Source: an uncultured Oscillospiraceae bacterium
GTDB lineage: Bacteria; Bacillota_A; Clostridia; Oscillospirales; Oscillospiraceae
DNA length: 9,364 nucleotides
Direction: 5' to 3'
Assembly (NCBI GenBank): GCA_944386965.1
Contig: CALXDE010000189.1
Coordinates: 1 to 9,364, forward strand
The notes beneath the pieces are model-generated. The model was not told where the DNA came from. It saw nothing but the letters and a program-made list of their open reading frames with translations, and made no database searches. Numbering within the stretch: position 1 is the first letter of the stretch; each line of letters begins with the position of its first letter. This document shows, one piece after another, positions 1 through 6,531 of this stretch. The translations under genes were made by a program, and so were the position numbers.

Positions 1-615
1 CGGGATGCCAAGCTGGTGAACAATGTCCGGGGCATCCAGGGGTATACCGGCACCTACAGGGATGTCCGGGTGTCGGTGATGGCCTCGGGCATGGGGTGCC
101 CCTCCATGGCCATCTACAGCACCGAGCTCTACCGGGCGTACGGCGTGGAGAACATCCTACGCGTCGGAAGCGCTGGGGCCATCAGCGAAAAGCTCAAGCT
201 GCGGGATGTGGTGGCGGCCCAGGGGGCCTGCACCAACTCTGCCTTTGCCACCCAGTACCGGCTGCCGGGCACCTTTGCCCCCATTGCGGACTTCACGCTG
301 CTGGAGACGGCGGTGGCCGTGGCCCGGGAGCGGGGGATCGAGATGCCGGTGGGGAACCTGGTGTCCACGGACAACTTCTACGATGTGGGGAACCGGACCC
401 TGGAGTGGGGGAAGATGGGCGTGCTGGCGGTGGAGATGGAGGCCGCGGCCCTCTACTGCGTGGCCGCCAGCCTCGGCAAGCGGGCCCTGGCCCTGTGCTC
501 CATCAGCGACCATCTGCTCACCGGGGAGGAGCTGCCAGCGGCGGAGCGGGAGACGACCTTTACCGCCATGATGGAGATTGCCCTGGAGACGGCGGCGCGG
601 ATGGAGAAGCGGTAA
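1..615 (+). CDS. deoD: Purine nucleoside phosphorylase, DeoD type (5' end missing)
   Basis: Cytosolic enzyme of purine salvage that splits purine (deoxy)nucleosides with phosphate into free base and (deoxy)ribose-1-phosphate. The frame is open from base 1 (R-D-A-K-L-V-N-N-V-R-G) and ends with TAA at 613-615. About 204 residues are visible, against roughly 239 for E. coli DeoD, so about 35 N-terminal residues lie outside the window. Family landmarks are the VNNVRG and YTGTYR segments near the visible start, RVGSAGA (phosphate site), the LRDVV..QGACTNS stretch, VEMEAAALY (ribose-binding Glu/Met/Glu) and ISDHLLTGE, which carries the Asp that protonates the purine. The sequence matches hexameric DeoD rather than uridine phosphorylase along its whole length. 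A GTG at 16 is only an in-frame Val codon, not the start. It converges on the leftward operon and shares a terminator with it. Confidence 0.94.
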   Translation, partial: RDAKLVNNVRGIQGYTGTYRDVRVSVMASGMGCPSMAIYSTELYRAYGVENILRVGSAGAISEKLKLRDVVAAQGACTNSAFATQYRLPGTFAPIADFTLLETAVAVARERGIEMPVGNLVSTDNFYDVGNRTLEWGKMGVLAVEMEAAALYCVAASLGKRALALCSISDHLLTGEELPAAERETTFTAMMEIALETAARMEKR

Positions 616-755
616 GGGAGAGGCGGAAGCGCCTCCCCCGATACGGCTGGCCGCCGGACCTGCCTGCAGGCGGGCCGGGAACGATTCGGGGATCGGTTTT
701 CAAGGGAAGCGCACGTGGGACACGCGGTTTGCCGCGTGGGACTGTGTCCGCTTAT
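616..755. other. Intergenic stem-loops after deoD
   Basis: No convincing gene lies between deoD and the terminator. Directly after the deoD stop codon, 616-639 can form a hairpin with a 6-bp core (GAGGCG, GAAG loop, CGCCTC) extended past one mismatch by three G-C pairs. A second hairpin at 721-738 has a perfect 7-bp stem (CACGCGG, TTTG loop, CCGCGTG). Neither is followed by a T-run, so they are not standard intrinsic terminators. They may protect the 3' end of the deoD message or be incidental in GC-rich DNA. Confidence 0.4.
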
Positions 756-789
756 AAAATGCGGGGCGCCGCTTATGCGGCGCCCCGTT
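756..789. terminator. Bidirectional intrinsic terminator between deoD and gtrA-like gene
   Basis: A perfect 10-bp stem, GGGGCGCCGC at 763-772 and GCGGCGCCCC at 777-786, encloses the tetraloop TTAT. On the plus strand it is followed by GTTT. On the minus strand it is followed by a short T-rich stretch (CATTTTAT). It lies between convergent genes and can end both deoD and the five-gene leftward operon. The stem is strong but the U-tracts are short. Confidence 0.75.
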
Positions 790-832
790 TCCTGTGTGGC
801 CGGGAATTCTCCTGTCCGGCGGAGCGGGAGAG

Positions 833-1252
833 TCAGGGGTCCCGCCGGGCCAGCTGATTGGTGTCGATGGAATCCCGGAATACCACCAGACGATCATAGA
901 GGTACTCCAGGATGAAATTGGCCGCCATGTTGAGAATGGTTACCAGATATTCGTTCCAGCGAAGGGTATCCGCCAGAAAGCTCCCCAAAACCGTGGACAG
1001 GGGCGTGAAGACACAGTAGAAGAGAAGCACCAGCGCCATGGCTTTGGGAACGTTGCTGGCCGACTGAAAGGTGTAGCGGCGGTTGAGCGTGAAATTCCAG
1101 AGCACCGACAGCGTCAGAGCGATGAGGTAGCAGGGCCAGTAGCTCCAGCTTGTCAGCTCGTTGAGCAGGGAGAAGGCCGCCAGTTCGATGACCCCGGCGG
1201 AAATGGAGAACAGCAGGAATTTCAGGGAGCGGATCAGCTCTTTTTTGGGCAT
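833..1252 (-). CDS. GtrA-like four-helix membrane protein
   Basis: A 139-residue integral membrane protein of the GtrA family. Members are thought to help move polyprenyl-phosphate-linked sugars across the membrane for cell-surface glycosylation, though many are uncharacterised. Four hydrophobic segments are visible at about 11-32, 37-56, 70-93 and 100-121. The conserved NF..NRRYTF motif (53-62) follows helix 2, and NFILEYLYDRLVVF at 112-125 ends helix 4; both are typical of the family. The ATG at 1250-1252 is preceded by AGGAGG eight bases upstream, and this site overlaps the stop codon of the kinase gene. The 12-base gap implies co-transcription and translational coupling. It is the last gene of the operon. 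A GtrA protein in a catabolic operon is unusual, so its role here may be lipid-linked sugar export or something unrelated. Confidence 0.85.
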   Translation of the reverse strand: MPKKELIRSLKFLLFSISAGVIELAAFSLLNELTSWSYWPCYLIALTLSVLWNFTLNRRYTFQSASNVPKAMALVLLFYCVFTPLSTVLGSFLADTLRWNEYLVTILNMAANFILEYLYDRLVVFRDSIDTNQLARRDP

Positions 1253-1265
1253 CTTACAGACCTCC

Positions 1266-2873
1266 TCACATCTTTGCGCCCGCGCCGTTCAATGCCCGGA
1301 AGTTTTTCCGGTTGGAGCGGTAGAGCCGCTTGAATACGTCGTAATAGGGCCTGTAGAGGGCGGCGCGGCCCCAGTCTGGTTCATACCGGGCCACCGCTGG
1401 GATCAGAGCTTCCACGGCGTCCAGATCCGGGATCAGCCCCAGCCCCACCGCCGCCACCGCCGCCGCGCCCACGGCTCCGACGTTCTGAGGACTGTCCACC
1501 ACCTCCACAGTCCGGCCTGTGATGTCCGCCAGACGCTGGCAGGTCACCGGGGACAGGGCCCCGCCCCCCACAAACCGGACGGGGTCGGAGGTCCTGACCT
1601 TCCGGTCCTGGCAGTCCAGCATCCATTTCAGGTGGAAGCAGGTGCCCTCCAGCACGGCGCTGATGAGCTCTGTTTTCCCCGTCTCCAGGCGGATATTGAA
1701 GAACATGCCGGCGGCGCTGGGGTCCTCAAAGGGGCAGCGGTTGCCGTGGAGCCAGGGGGTGAAGAGCACGCCGCCGGAGCCGGGGGGCACATCCTTCACC
1801 GTCTCGGTCATGTAGTCGTAGAGACTGCGGTATACCGCCTCCTGACTGTGGGCCACATCCTGTTTCTCCAGATAGATGCCGATCTCATCCAATGCCAGGT
1901 GGTCCTTCACCCACTCCAGACACTTGCCGGCGGTTTCCATCTCGGCGAAGTAGTGGAAACGCCCGCTCTGGGCGCCGACAATGGCGGCGATCATGGCGGA
2001 AGCGTCCACTTGCTGCCGGTCCGTCACCGTGGACACCCAGCCGGAGGTGCCGCAGTAGATGTGGGTGCTGCCCACGGCGGTGGCGCCCGCCCCCACGCCG
2101 ATCAGGGATGCGTCGCCCCCGCCGCCGAACACCGGCGTCCCGGGTGCAAGACCCAGCTCCGCCGCTGCCTGGTCCGTCAGTCCGCCCACCAGTTCCGCGG
2201 CGTCCGCCAGCCGGGGCAGGTGCTCCGGCTGTACCCCGAACATCCGGCAGAGAGCGCCGCTCCAGCACTGGCGGCCCGGACGGGTGTCATAGAGAAAGGT
2301 GGCGTAGGCGCTGTCCCGGGTCATCACCGCCTGGCCGGTGCATCGAAGGATCAGATACTCCTTTACATCCAGCCACTTCCACACCCGGGAGAAGGCCTCC
2401 GGCTCATGGGCCTCCACCCACTTGTACTTCCAAAGCGGGTCCTTCACGCTGCTGGACACCGCCCCGGTCAGACGCAGGCTGGTGAGGAGCTTCCTGATAT
2501 TGGCCCCGGCGATCCGGGGACCGTAGGCGATGCCCCGCCGCAGCTCCTCTCCGGCCCGCTGGTCCATGTAGCTCATGGGCCGGCGGACGGTGTTTCCCGA
2601 CTGGTCCACCAGCACCAGTCCCTGCATCTGGGAACAAAAGGAGATGCCGGCCACCTGCTCCGGCTCTACCGCGCCGGCGGAGAAGATGGCCCGGGTGGTT
2701 TCGCACATGGCGGCCCACCACTCCTCCGCGTCCTGCTCCGCGCCGCCGCCGGGCAGGATGTAGAGGCGATAGCCCCGCTGGGCGCTGGAAACCAGGGAGA
2801 TGGTTTTGCCGATGGAGAACAGACAGGTTTTTACGCCGGTGGTACCGATATCATAGGCCAGTACATAGCTCAT
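1266..2873 (-). CDS. FGGY-family carbohydrate kinase (xylulokinase-like)
   Basis: A 535-residue cytosolic kinase of the FGGY family (xylulo-, glycero-, glucono-, fuculokinases), which transfers phosphate from ATP to a sugar or polyol. The actin-like fold landmarks are present. DIGTTGVK at 8-15 is phosphate loop 1. VFGGGGDASLIGVG at about 248-261 contains the likely catalytic Asp254, and CGTSGWVS follows at 274-281. The C-terminal domain has FVGGGALSPVTCQRLAD at 434-450 and the helix QNVGAVGAAAVA at 463-474. The length fits xylulokinase-like members. The frame stays open upstream to 3086, but the Met at 2871-2873 is chosen because DIGTT normally lies within ten residues of the start and a GGAGGG site sits ten bases ahead. 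The upstream extension is shadowed by the TetR gene. The substrate is not readable from sequence. Its aldolase and aminotransferase neighbours suggest it phosphorylates an intermediate that the aldolase then cleaves. Confidence 0.9.
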   Translation of the reverse strand: MSYVLAYDIGTTGVKTCLFSIGKTISLVSSAQRGYRLYILPGGGAEQDAEEWWAAMCETTRAIFSAGAVEPEQVAGISFCSQMQGLVLVDQSGNTVRRPMSYMDQRAGEELRRGIAYGPRIAGANIRKLLTSLRLTGAVSSSVKDPLWKYKWVEAHEPEAFSRVWKWLDVKEYLILRCTGQAVMTRDSAYATFLYDTRPGRQCWSGALCRMFGVQPEHLPRLADAAELVGGLTDQAAAELGLAPGTPVFGGGGDASLIGVGAGATAVGSTHIYCGTSGWVSTVTDRQQVDASAMIAAIVGAQSGRFHYFAEMETAGKCLEWVKDHLALDEIGIYLEKQDVAHSQEAVYRSLYDYMTETVKDVPPGSGGVLFTPWLHGNRCPFEDPSAAGMFFNIRLETGKTELISAVLEGTCFHLKWMLDCQDRKVRTSDPVRFVGGGALSPVTCQRLADITGRTVEVVDSPQNVGAVGAAAVAAVGLGLIPDLDAVEALIPAVARYEPDWGRAALYRPYYDVFKRLYRSNRKNFRALNGAGAKM

Positions 2874-2925
2874 CACAGATTCTCCCTCCAATGGATTGCG
2901 GCGTCCTCTGCCGCGGGGGCCCGGG

Positions 2926-3618
2926 CTATCCCGCCGGGAAAGCGGGAGGCAGGGCGCCGGGCGCCGTTTGATGCGCCGGCCCGCCCGTGTCCGCGGCCGG
3001 TTCCAGGGTGAAGGCGGACACCAGAAAATGGAGCAGCTGCGTCTCCATCTGCTGATCGTCGGGCTCGCAGCCGCAGTAGAGGGCAAGCCGGGCGCGGTAG
3101 TAATCGCAGGAATAGGAAAATTGCAGCATCATCAGAAGATTGTCGAAAAAGAAGGCGAACAATCGGGGGTCCACATCCCGGCGGACCTCTCCGGAGACTT
3201 GGGCCCGGGCGATACAGGCGGAGTAGAGCCGGGCGGTGACGCCCTCGATCTCCTCCGCCAGCCGCGCCGCGTCCTCTCCGGCAGAGGCGGTGATCTGGTG
3301 GTACATGCGGATGTGGCTGGGGCGCGCCCGGGAGAAGGAGAGAAGGGCCTGGATGATCCGCCGGGCGCGGTGGAGCAGACTCTCCTCCCGGGCAGTTACC
3401 TCCTCCAGCACCTGCTCCAGGGCGGAGAGACTGTGGCGCAGACAGGCGCGGAACAAATCCTCCTTGCCGCTGTAGTACCGGTAGAGTACGCCGACGCTGA
3501 TCCCCGCCTGACGGGCGATGGCGGCCATGCTGGCGGTGTGAAAGCCTCCGTCGGCGAACACCGCGATCCCAGCCTCCAGGATGTCCCGCTGTTTCTCCGC
3601 CGTCAGCTTCTTCCCCAC
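2926..3618 (-). CDS. TetR-family transcriptional regulator
   Basis: A 230-residue one-component regulator. The N-terminal DNA-binding domain (about 8-55) contains the TetR signature: KQRDILEAGIAVFADGGFHTASMAAIARQAGISVGVLYRYYSGKEDLF, read here in overlapping blocks of residues 9-27, 28-40 and 41-56, with the recognition helix around 40-48. The rest is an all-helical ligand-binding and dimerisation domain with no recognisable ligand. The last 25 or so residues are Pro/Ala/Gly-rich and probably disordered. The start is GTG at 3616-3618, with GGGGGAA upstream. It overlaps the end of the aldolase gene by 16 bases, so translation is probably coupled. Sitting inside the operon, it likely controls its own transcript. 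The inverted repeat at 6259-6276 near the operon start is the best operator candidate (inference). Confidence 0.9.
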   Translation of the reverse strand: MGKKLTAEKQRDILEAGIAVFADGGFHTASMAAIARQAGISVGVLYRYYSGKEDLFRACLRHSLSALEQVLEEVTAREESLLHRARRIIQALLSFSRARPSHIRMYHQITASAGEDAARLAEEIEGVTARLYSACIARAQVSGEVRRDVDPRLFAFFFDNLLMMLQFSYSCDYYRARLALYCGCEPDDQQMETQLLHFLVSAFTLEPAADTGGPAHQTAPGALPPAFPAG

Positions 3619-4727
3619 GGCTCACTTCCCCCTGTTTTCCGCTTGGCGTATTTGGTCACATAGAAGAGGCGCTGGAGCGCCGCGTCCTCCCGGCGCAGGG
3701 GACGGCATCCCGGCACCGCCTGGGCGAAGCGGCGGGCCAGGCACCCCTTGCGCAGCAGCCGGGCCGCCGCCTGGGCCTCCTCCCGGGAGGAGCCGGCGCA
3801 CAGGGCGCCTGCCCCCCGCAGCAGCACCGCGCCGTGCCGGCGCAGGCCGCGGAGGATCTCGCTGAGGCCGCAGGCGGTGAGGCACACAAGCTCTGTCCCG
3901 GCAATCTGGGCCAAATCGTCCAGCAGGGGGCGCAGCGGCCGTCCCGACATGCTCACCGCCACCACATCCGGGTCGGTCAGGTGCAGGATGGCTCCAGCGC
4001 CGTCCAGAGCGCGGTAGAGGGCGGTGTGAAAGGCGGCGGCCCGGTCCGCGCCGCCGAGGGGGCACAGGCGCTCCGTTCCCCCCTGGCGCAGCCAGAAAGC
4101 GTCTCCCACCCGCCAGCTCTCCCCCAGGTCCGGAACGTAGGGGGGGAGCTCCGGCGGACCAACGGCGGAGGCGACGCGCCGGGCGCAGACCTCCTCCAGG
4201 GCGGCGGAGACGGCGAAAGCGTCCTCCATATTCCTGCCCAGGCACAGCGCGCCGTGGCTGCGGAGAAAAATGGCCGGGCTGTCGGGGCGGGCCCGCACCT
4301 GGGCCGCCACGGCCCGGCGCAGCTGCCGGGTGGAGGGAAGGGCGTAGGCGGCGCAGGGGACACAGCCCCCCAGCAGGGGATGGTCCGTCGCCAGCTCCCG
4401 GCCGGCAACGCCATAGACGCTGGCCATGTCCTGGTGGGTGTGGATGACGAAGTTCACCCCGCCCCTCAGGCGATAGGCGTCCGCGTGGATGCCCCGCTCA
4501 CTGGAGGGGCGCAGCGCCCCTTCATAGGAGCCGTCCCGGCCGTCTACCACCACCAGCTGGTCCGGCGTCATGGTTTCATAAGCCAGGCCGCTGGGGGTGA
4601 TGACGAAGCGGTGCTCCGAGATCCGGGCGCTGATATTGCCCCAGGTGCGGGCCACCAAGCCCCGCTCCAGCAGCCTCCGCCCGGCTTCCACTACCAGGGT
4701 CCGGGCCTCCTGTTCTGTATAGGCCAT
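3603..4727 (-). CDS. Class II aldolase/adducin-type protein with two tandem domains, the second degenerate
   Basis: A 374-residue protein, whereas single-domain class II aldolases (fuculose-1-phosphate aldolase type) have about 200-230. The N-terminal domain (about 1-190) looks active. It has TWGNISAR (28-35), ITPSG (43-47), RPSSERGIHADAYR (73-86) with the likely catalytic Glu77, and the zinc ligands His96 and His98 (HTHQD) and His158 (SHGAL). Such enzymes cleave a phosphorylated sugar into dihydroxyacetone phosphate or a related fragment plus an aldehyde. The C-terminal half (about 225-330) repeats the pattern weakly: ILHLTDPD (247-254) aligns with the HTH motif and LRGAGALCAG (303-312) aligns with LRSHGALCLG, so two of the three zinc His are lost. 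The start codon lies three bases from the upstream stop, with a GGGGGA site inside the aminotransferase's last codons. The second half may be structural or regulatory. Confidence 0.88.
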   Translation of the reverse strand: MAYTEQEARTLVVEAGRRLLERGLVARTWGNISARISEHRFVITPSGLAYETMTPDQLVVVDGRDGSYEGALRPSSERGIHADAYRLRGGVNFVIHTHQDMASVYGVAGRELATDHPLLGGCVPCAAYALPSTRQLRRAVAAQVRARPDSPAIFLRSHGALCLGRNMEDAFAVSAALEEVCARRVASAVGPPELPPYVPDLGESWRVGDAFWLRQGGTERLCPLGGADRAAAFHTALYRALDGAGAILHLTDPDVVAVSMSGRPLRPLLDDLAQIAGTELVCLTACGLSEILRGLRRHGAVLLRGAGALCAGSSREEAQAAARLLRKGCLARRFAQAVPGCRPLRREDAALQRLFYVTKYAKRKTGGSEPWGRS

Positions 4728-4730
4728 GGC

Positions 4731-6215
4731 TCAGTCCCCCGTGGGGCCGCAGTTGGCCAGGACGCGGTCAAACCGGGAGAGCACATCGTCGATCATCTCC
4801 TCGGTATAGGCGGCGCTGGTGTAGAGCCGGGAGCCGGCCAGGGTGACGATGCCCTCGGCCATATACGCCGCCCCCATGTGTTCCATCTCCCGCTGGCGGA
4901 TGCCGGTCTGCTTGAGAATCTGGGGGATGGTCCAGGGCTTTTTCCAGTCGATGGAAAAATGCATGGTTCCTACACTGTCCAGATGACAGATGGAGCCCTG
5001 GTTGAAAGCCACGAAGGGCAGGTGGTACTTGGCGATCAGGGACTGGAGCCCCCTGGTCAGCCGGTCCCCCATGCGTCCGGCCGCTTCGCAGGCGTTGGTG
5101 CGCTCGATCTCGCACAGGGTGAAGTACCCGGCGGCGCAGGAGAGCGGTGTGGCAGCCAGGGTGCCGCCGCACATGGCCTTGGCGACCTTCTTCCCGGAGG
5201 AGTCCAGCCCGGCCCCCAGGTGGGCCATACAGTCGGCGTGGCCGCCGACACCCCCGGCCCCGGGATAGCCGCCGGCAATGATCTTGCCGAACACGGTGAG
5301 GTCCGGGTCCACACCGAAGTAGCCCTGGGCGCCGCTCAGCCCGATGCGAAAGCCCGTTACCACCTCGTCAAAGACCAGCAGCGCCCCATATTCCCGGGCC
5401 AGCCTGGCCGCGCCCCGGACAAATTCCTTGGAGAGGGGGCGGGTGCCGCTCTCGGGCCCCATGGGCTCCAGGAACACCGCGGCGGTGCCGCCGCTGCGGC
5501 GGTTGGCCCGGAGCTTTTGCTCCAGGTCCTCCAGATCGTTGGGGAAGAACTCTCCGGTATGCTTGAAGACAAAGCCGGGGACCCCCTTGGAGAGAATTCC
5601 CCGAGTGCCGGGGATGCGAATGCCGTAGGCCAGCTGGTCGGACCAGCCGTGGTAGGCGCCGCCCATCTTGAGAATGTTTTTCTTTCCGGTTTTCAGCCGG
5701 GCGATGCGGACGGCGACCATGTCCGCCTCTGTGCCGGAGCCCAGCATCCGGAACATCTCCACCGAGGGCACCAGGTCGGAGATCTTTTTGGCCAGCTTGT
5801 ACTCAAACTCGTGAAAGAGTCCCGTGGAGGGGCCGCAGGTCCGCAGGAGGTCAATGACCTGCTCCCGCACCGCCGGCGGGTTGCTGCCGAGGATGGTGGG
5901 GCCCCCTGCCTGGAGCAGGTCGTAGTACCAGTTGCCGTCGATATCATAGAGCTTGGCCCCCTCGGCCCTGGTGATGACAATGGGGAAGGGATAGTTGAAG
6001 GCCAGATTGTGCTGCACCCCGCCGGGGATGACTGTTTTGGCTCTGGTGATCATGGCCTTGGACCCCTGGCATTTTTCCGCAAAGTAGTGCTGCACATAGT
6101 CTGCCAGCTTGTCCCGCCGGATGGAATACACCGGCCGGCGGATCAGCTCGTCCAGCTGACGGGTGACCGCCTCCGCGTCCAGATACTCGTCGATTGCAAA
6201 TCCGTTATATGCCAT
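4731..6215 (-). CDS. Class III PLP-dependent aminotransferase, glutamate-1-semialdehyde aminomutase-like
   Basis: A 494-residue cytosolic PLP enzyme of aminotransferase fold type I, class III. Visible landmarks are DIDGNWYYDL (91-100), GSGTEAD (159-165, cofactor phosphate site), AYHGWSD (187-193, Tyr stacking on PLP), FDEVVTGFR (282-290, with Asp283 for the pyridine nitrogen) and FGKIIAGGYPGAG (309-321) with the Schiff-base Lys311. The closest recognisable relatives are glutamate-1-semialdehyde aminomutases and the many GSAM-like aminotransferases of unknown substrate. An N-terminal extension of about 60 residues and the catabolic neighbours argue against HemL itself. The ATG at 6213-6215 is chosen because AGGAGG lies seven bases upstream. 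The frame is open to 6416, but that extension crosses the promoter. It is the first gene of the operon and likely moves an amino group to or from the substrate handled by the kinase and aldolase. Confidence 0.9.
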   Translation of the reverse strand: MAYNGFAIDEYLDAEAVTRQLDELIRRPVYSIRRDKLADYVQHYFAEKCQGSKAMITRAKTVIPGGVQHNLAFNYPFPIVITRAEGAKLYDIDGNWYYDLLQAGGPTILGSNPPAVREQVIDLLRTCGPSTGLFHEFEYKLAKKISDLVPSVEMFRMLGSGTEADMVAVRIARLKTGKKNILKMGGAYHGWSDQLAYGIRIPGTRGILSKGVPGFVFKHTGEFFPNDLEDLEQKLRANRRSGGTAAVFLEPMGPESGTRPLSKEFVRGAARLAREYGALLVFDEVVTGFRIGLSGAQGYFGVDPDLTVFGKIIAGGYPGAGGVGGHADCMAHLGAGLDSSGKKVAKAMCGGTLAATPLSCAAGYFTLCEIERTNACEAAGRMGDRLTRGLQSLIAKYHLPFVAFNQGSICHLDSVGTMHFSIDWKKPWTIPQILKQTGIRQREMEHMGAAYMAEGIVTLAGSRLYTSAAYTEEMIDDVLSRFDRVLANCGPTGD

Positions 6216-6258
6216 GCCGTTACCTCCTGCGGCCCCGCCGGGCCGCTGCCGTGAAAAT

Positions 6259-6276
6259 TGTGAATTTCCATTCACA
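6259..6276. promoter_or_regulatory. Perfect inverted repeat, candidate TetR operator
   Basis: TGTGAAT-TTCC-ATTCACA forms perfect 7-bp arms around a 4-base centre. It lies about +7 to +24 from the predicted start site of the aminotransferase operon, a position where a bound repressor would block transcription. Size and symmetry suit a TetR dimer. The arms resemble CRP half-sites (TGTGA/TCACA), but the spacing is 8 rather than 6 bases. Binding by the operon's own TetR is an inference. A second, shorter dyad (GTATC-ATAG-GATAC, 6292-6305) covers part of the promoter spacer and -10 region. Confidence 0.6.
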
Positions 6277-6288
6277 CCTGATGGGAAA

Positions 6289-6317
6289 ATCGTATCATAG
6301 GATACAGCGCCTGTCAA
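6289..6317 (-). promoter_or_regulatory. Sigma-A promoter of the aminotransferase-aldolase-TetR-kinase-GtrA operon
   Basis: On the minus strand a perfect -35 box TTGACA (6317-6312) is followed after exactly 17 bases by TACGAT (6294-6289), matching the most conserved positions of TATAAT. Transcription should start near 6282, giving a leader of about 66 bases to the aminotransferase start codon. No other good promoter was seen between the five genes, which supports one transcript. Confidence 0.75.
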
Positions 6318-6319
6318 TG

Positions 6320-6480
6320 TGTGTTGGGCAGGTCGCTGAAAAACGGCCGCCTGGGCGGAAAGCGGAAGAACCTGCCCTGACGGTGCAATAAATGGGCGCT
6401 CTGGGACCTTCGGCACCGTTACAGAGCTGGAGAGCAGCCACGGCGGCTATGGCCGCCGGGACTGAGAAGTGAAACAGAGC
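6320..6480. other. Gene-free stretch with successive inverted repeats
   Basis: No supported gene lies here. Three inverted repeats follow one another: GGGCAGG (6326-6332) with CCTGCCC (6371-6377); ACGGTGC (6380-6386) with GCACCGT (6413-6419); and CGGCGGC (6441-6447) with GCCGCCG (6452-6458). A possible plus-strand promoter (TTCACA 6271-6276, 16 bases, TATCAT 6293-6298) overlaps the operon promoter and would transcribe into this stretch, ending near the hairpin at 6482-6518. It could be a small structured RNA or spacer DNA. I did not recognise any known riboswitch or RNA family. Confidence 0.3.
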
Positions 6481-6518
6481 AGCGCACCGCCCGGGGAGTT
6501 CTCCTCCGGGCGGTGCGC
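6479..6518 (-). terminator. Intrinsic terminator of the nuclease gene
   Basis: A perfect 13-bp GC-rich stem pairs 6482-6494 (GCGCACCGCCCGG) with 6506-6518. The inner loop can add further GGAG/CTCC pairing. It starts 13 bases past the nuclease stop codon on the minus strand. The downstream minus-strand sequence is only moderately T-rich (TGCTCTGTTTC), so termination strength is uncertain, but the position fits. Confidence 0.65.
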
Positions 6519-6531
6519 CGCATATGGACAG

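Noticed and set aside
1161..3011. Plus-strand open frame of 616 codons opposite the kinase gene
   Set aside because: It is antisense to a clear FGGY kinase. The translation is His/Gly/Ala-rich with no domain and it spans several minus-strand gene boundaries.
2874..3086. Upstream extension of the kinase frame by 71 codons
   Set aside because: The extension overlaps the TetR gene, is Arg/Pro-rich, and would place the DIGTT phosphate loop far from the N-terminus. The Met at 2873 has a GGAGGG site.
3834..6254. Plus-strand open frame of 806 codons opposite the aldolase and aminotransferase genes
   Set aside because: It is a shadow of GC-rich coding DNA. The minus-strand frames carry full family motifs and ribosome binding sites, while this translation is low-complexity, without a ribosome binding site or recognisable domain.
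6259..6276. CRP-type cAMP receptor site
   Set aside because: The TGTGA/TCACA arms are separated by 8 instead of 6 bases, and CRP regulation of this kind is not expected in Clostridia. A TetR operator is more likely.
6216..6416. Upstream extension of the aminotransferase frame by 67 codons
   Set aside because: It crosses the sigma-A promoter and the operator-like repeat. The Met at 6215 has a near-perfect AGGAGG site.
6380..6460. Resemblance to a cobalamin riboswitch or T-box leader
   Set aside because: Short matches such as GCCAC and GGTGC exist, but the conserved cores (for example the T-box GGGTGG-ACCGCG sequence) are absent and no plus-strand gene follows.
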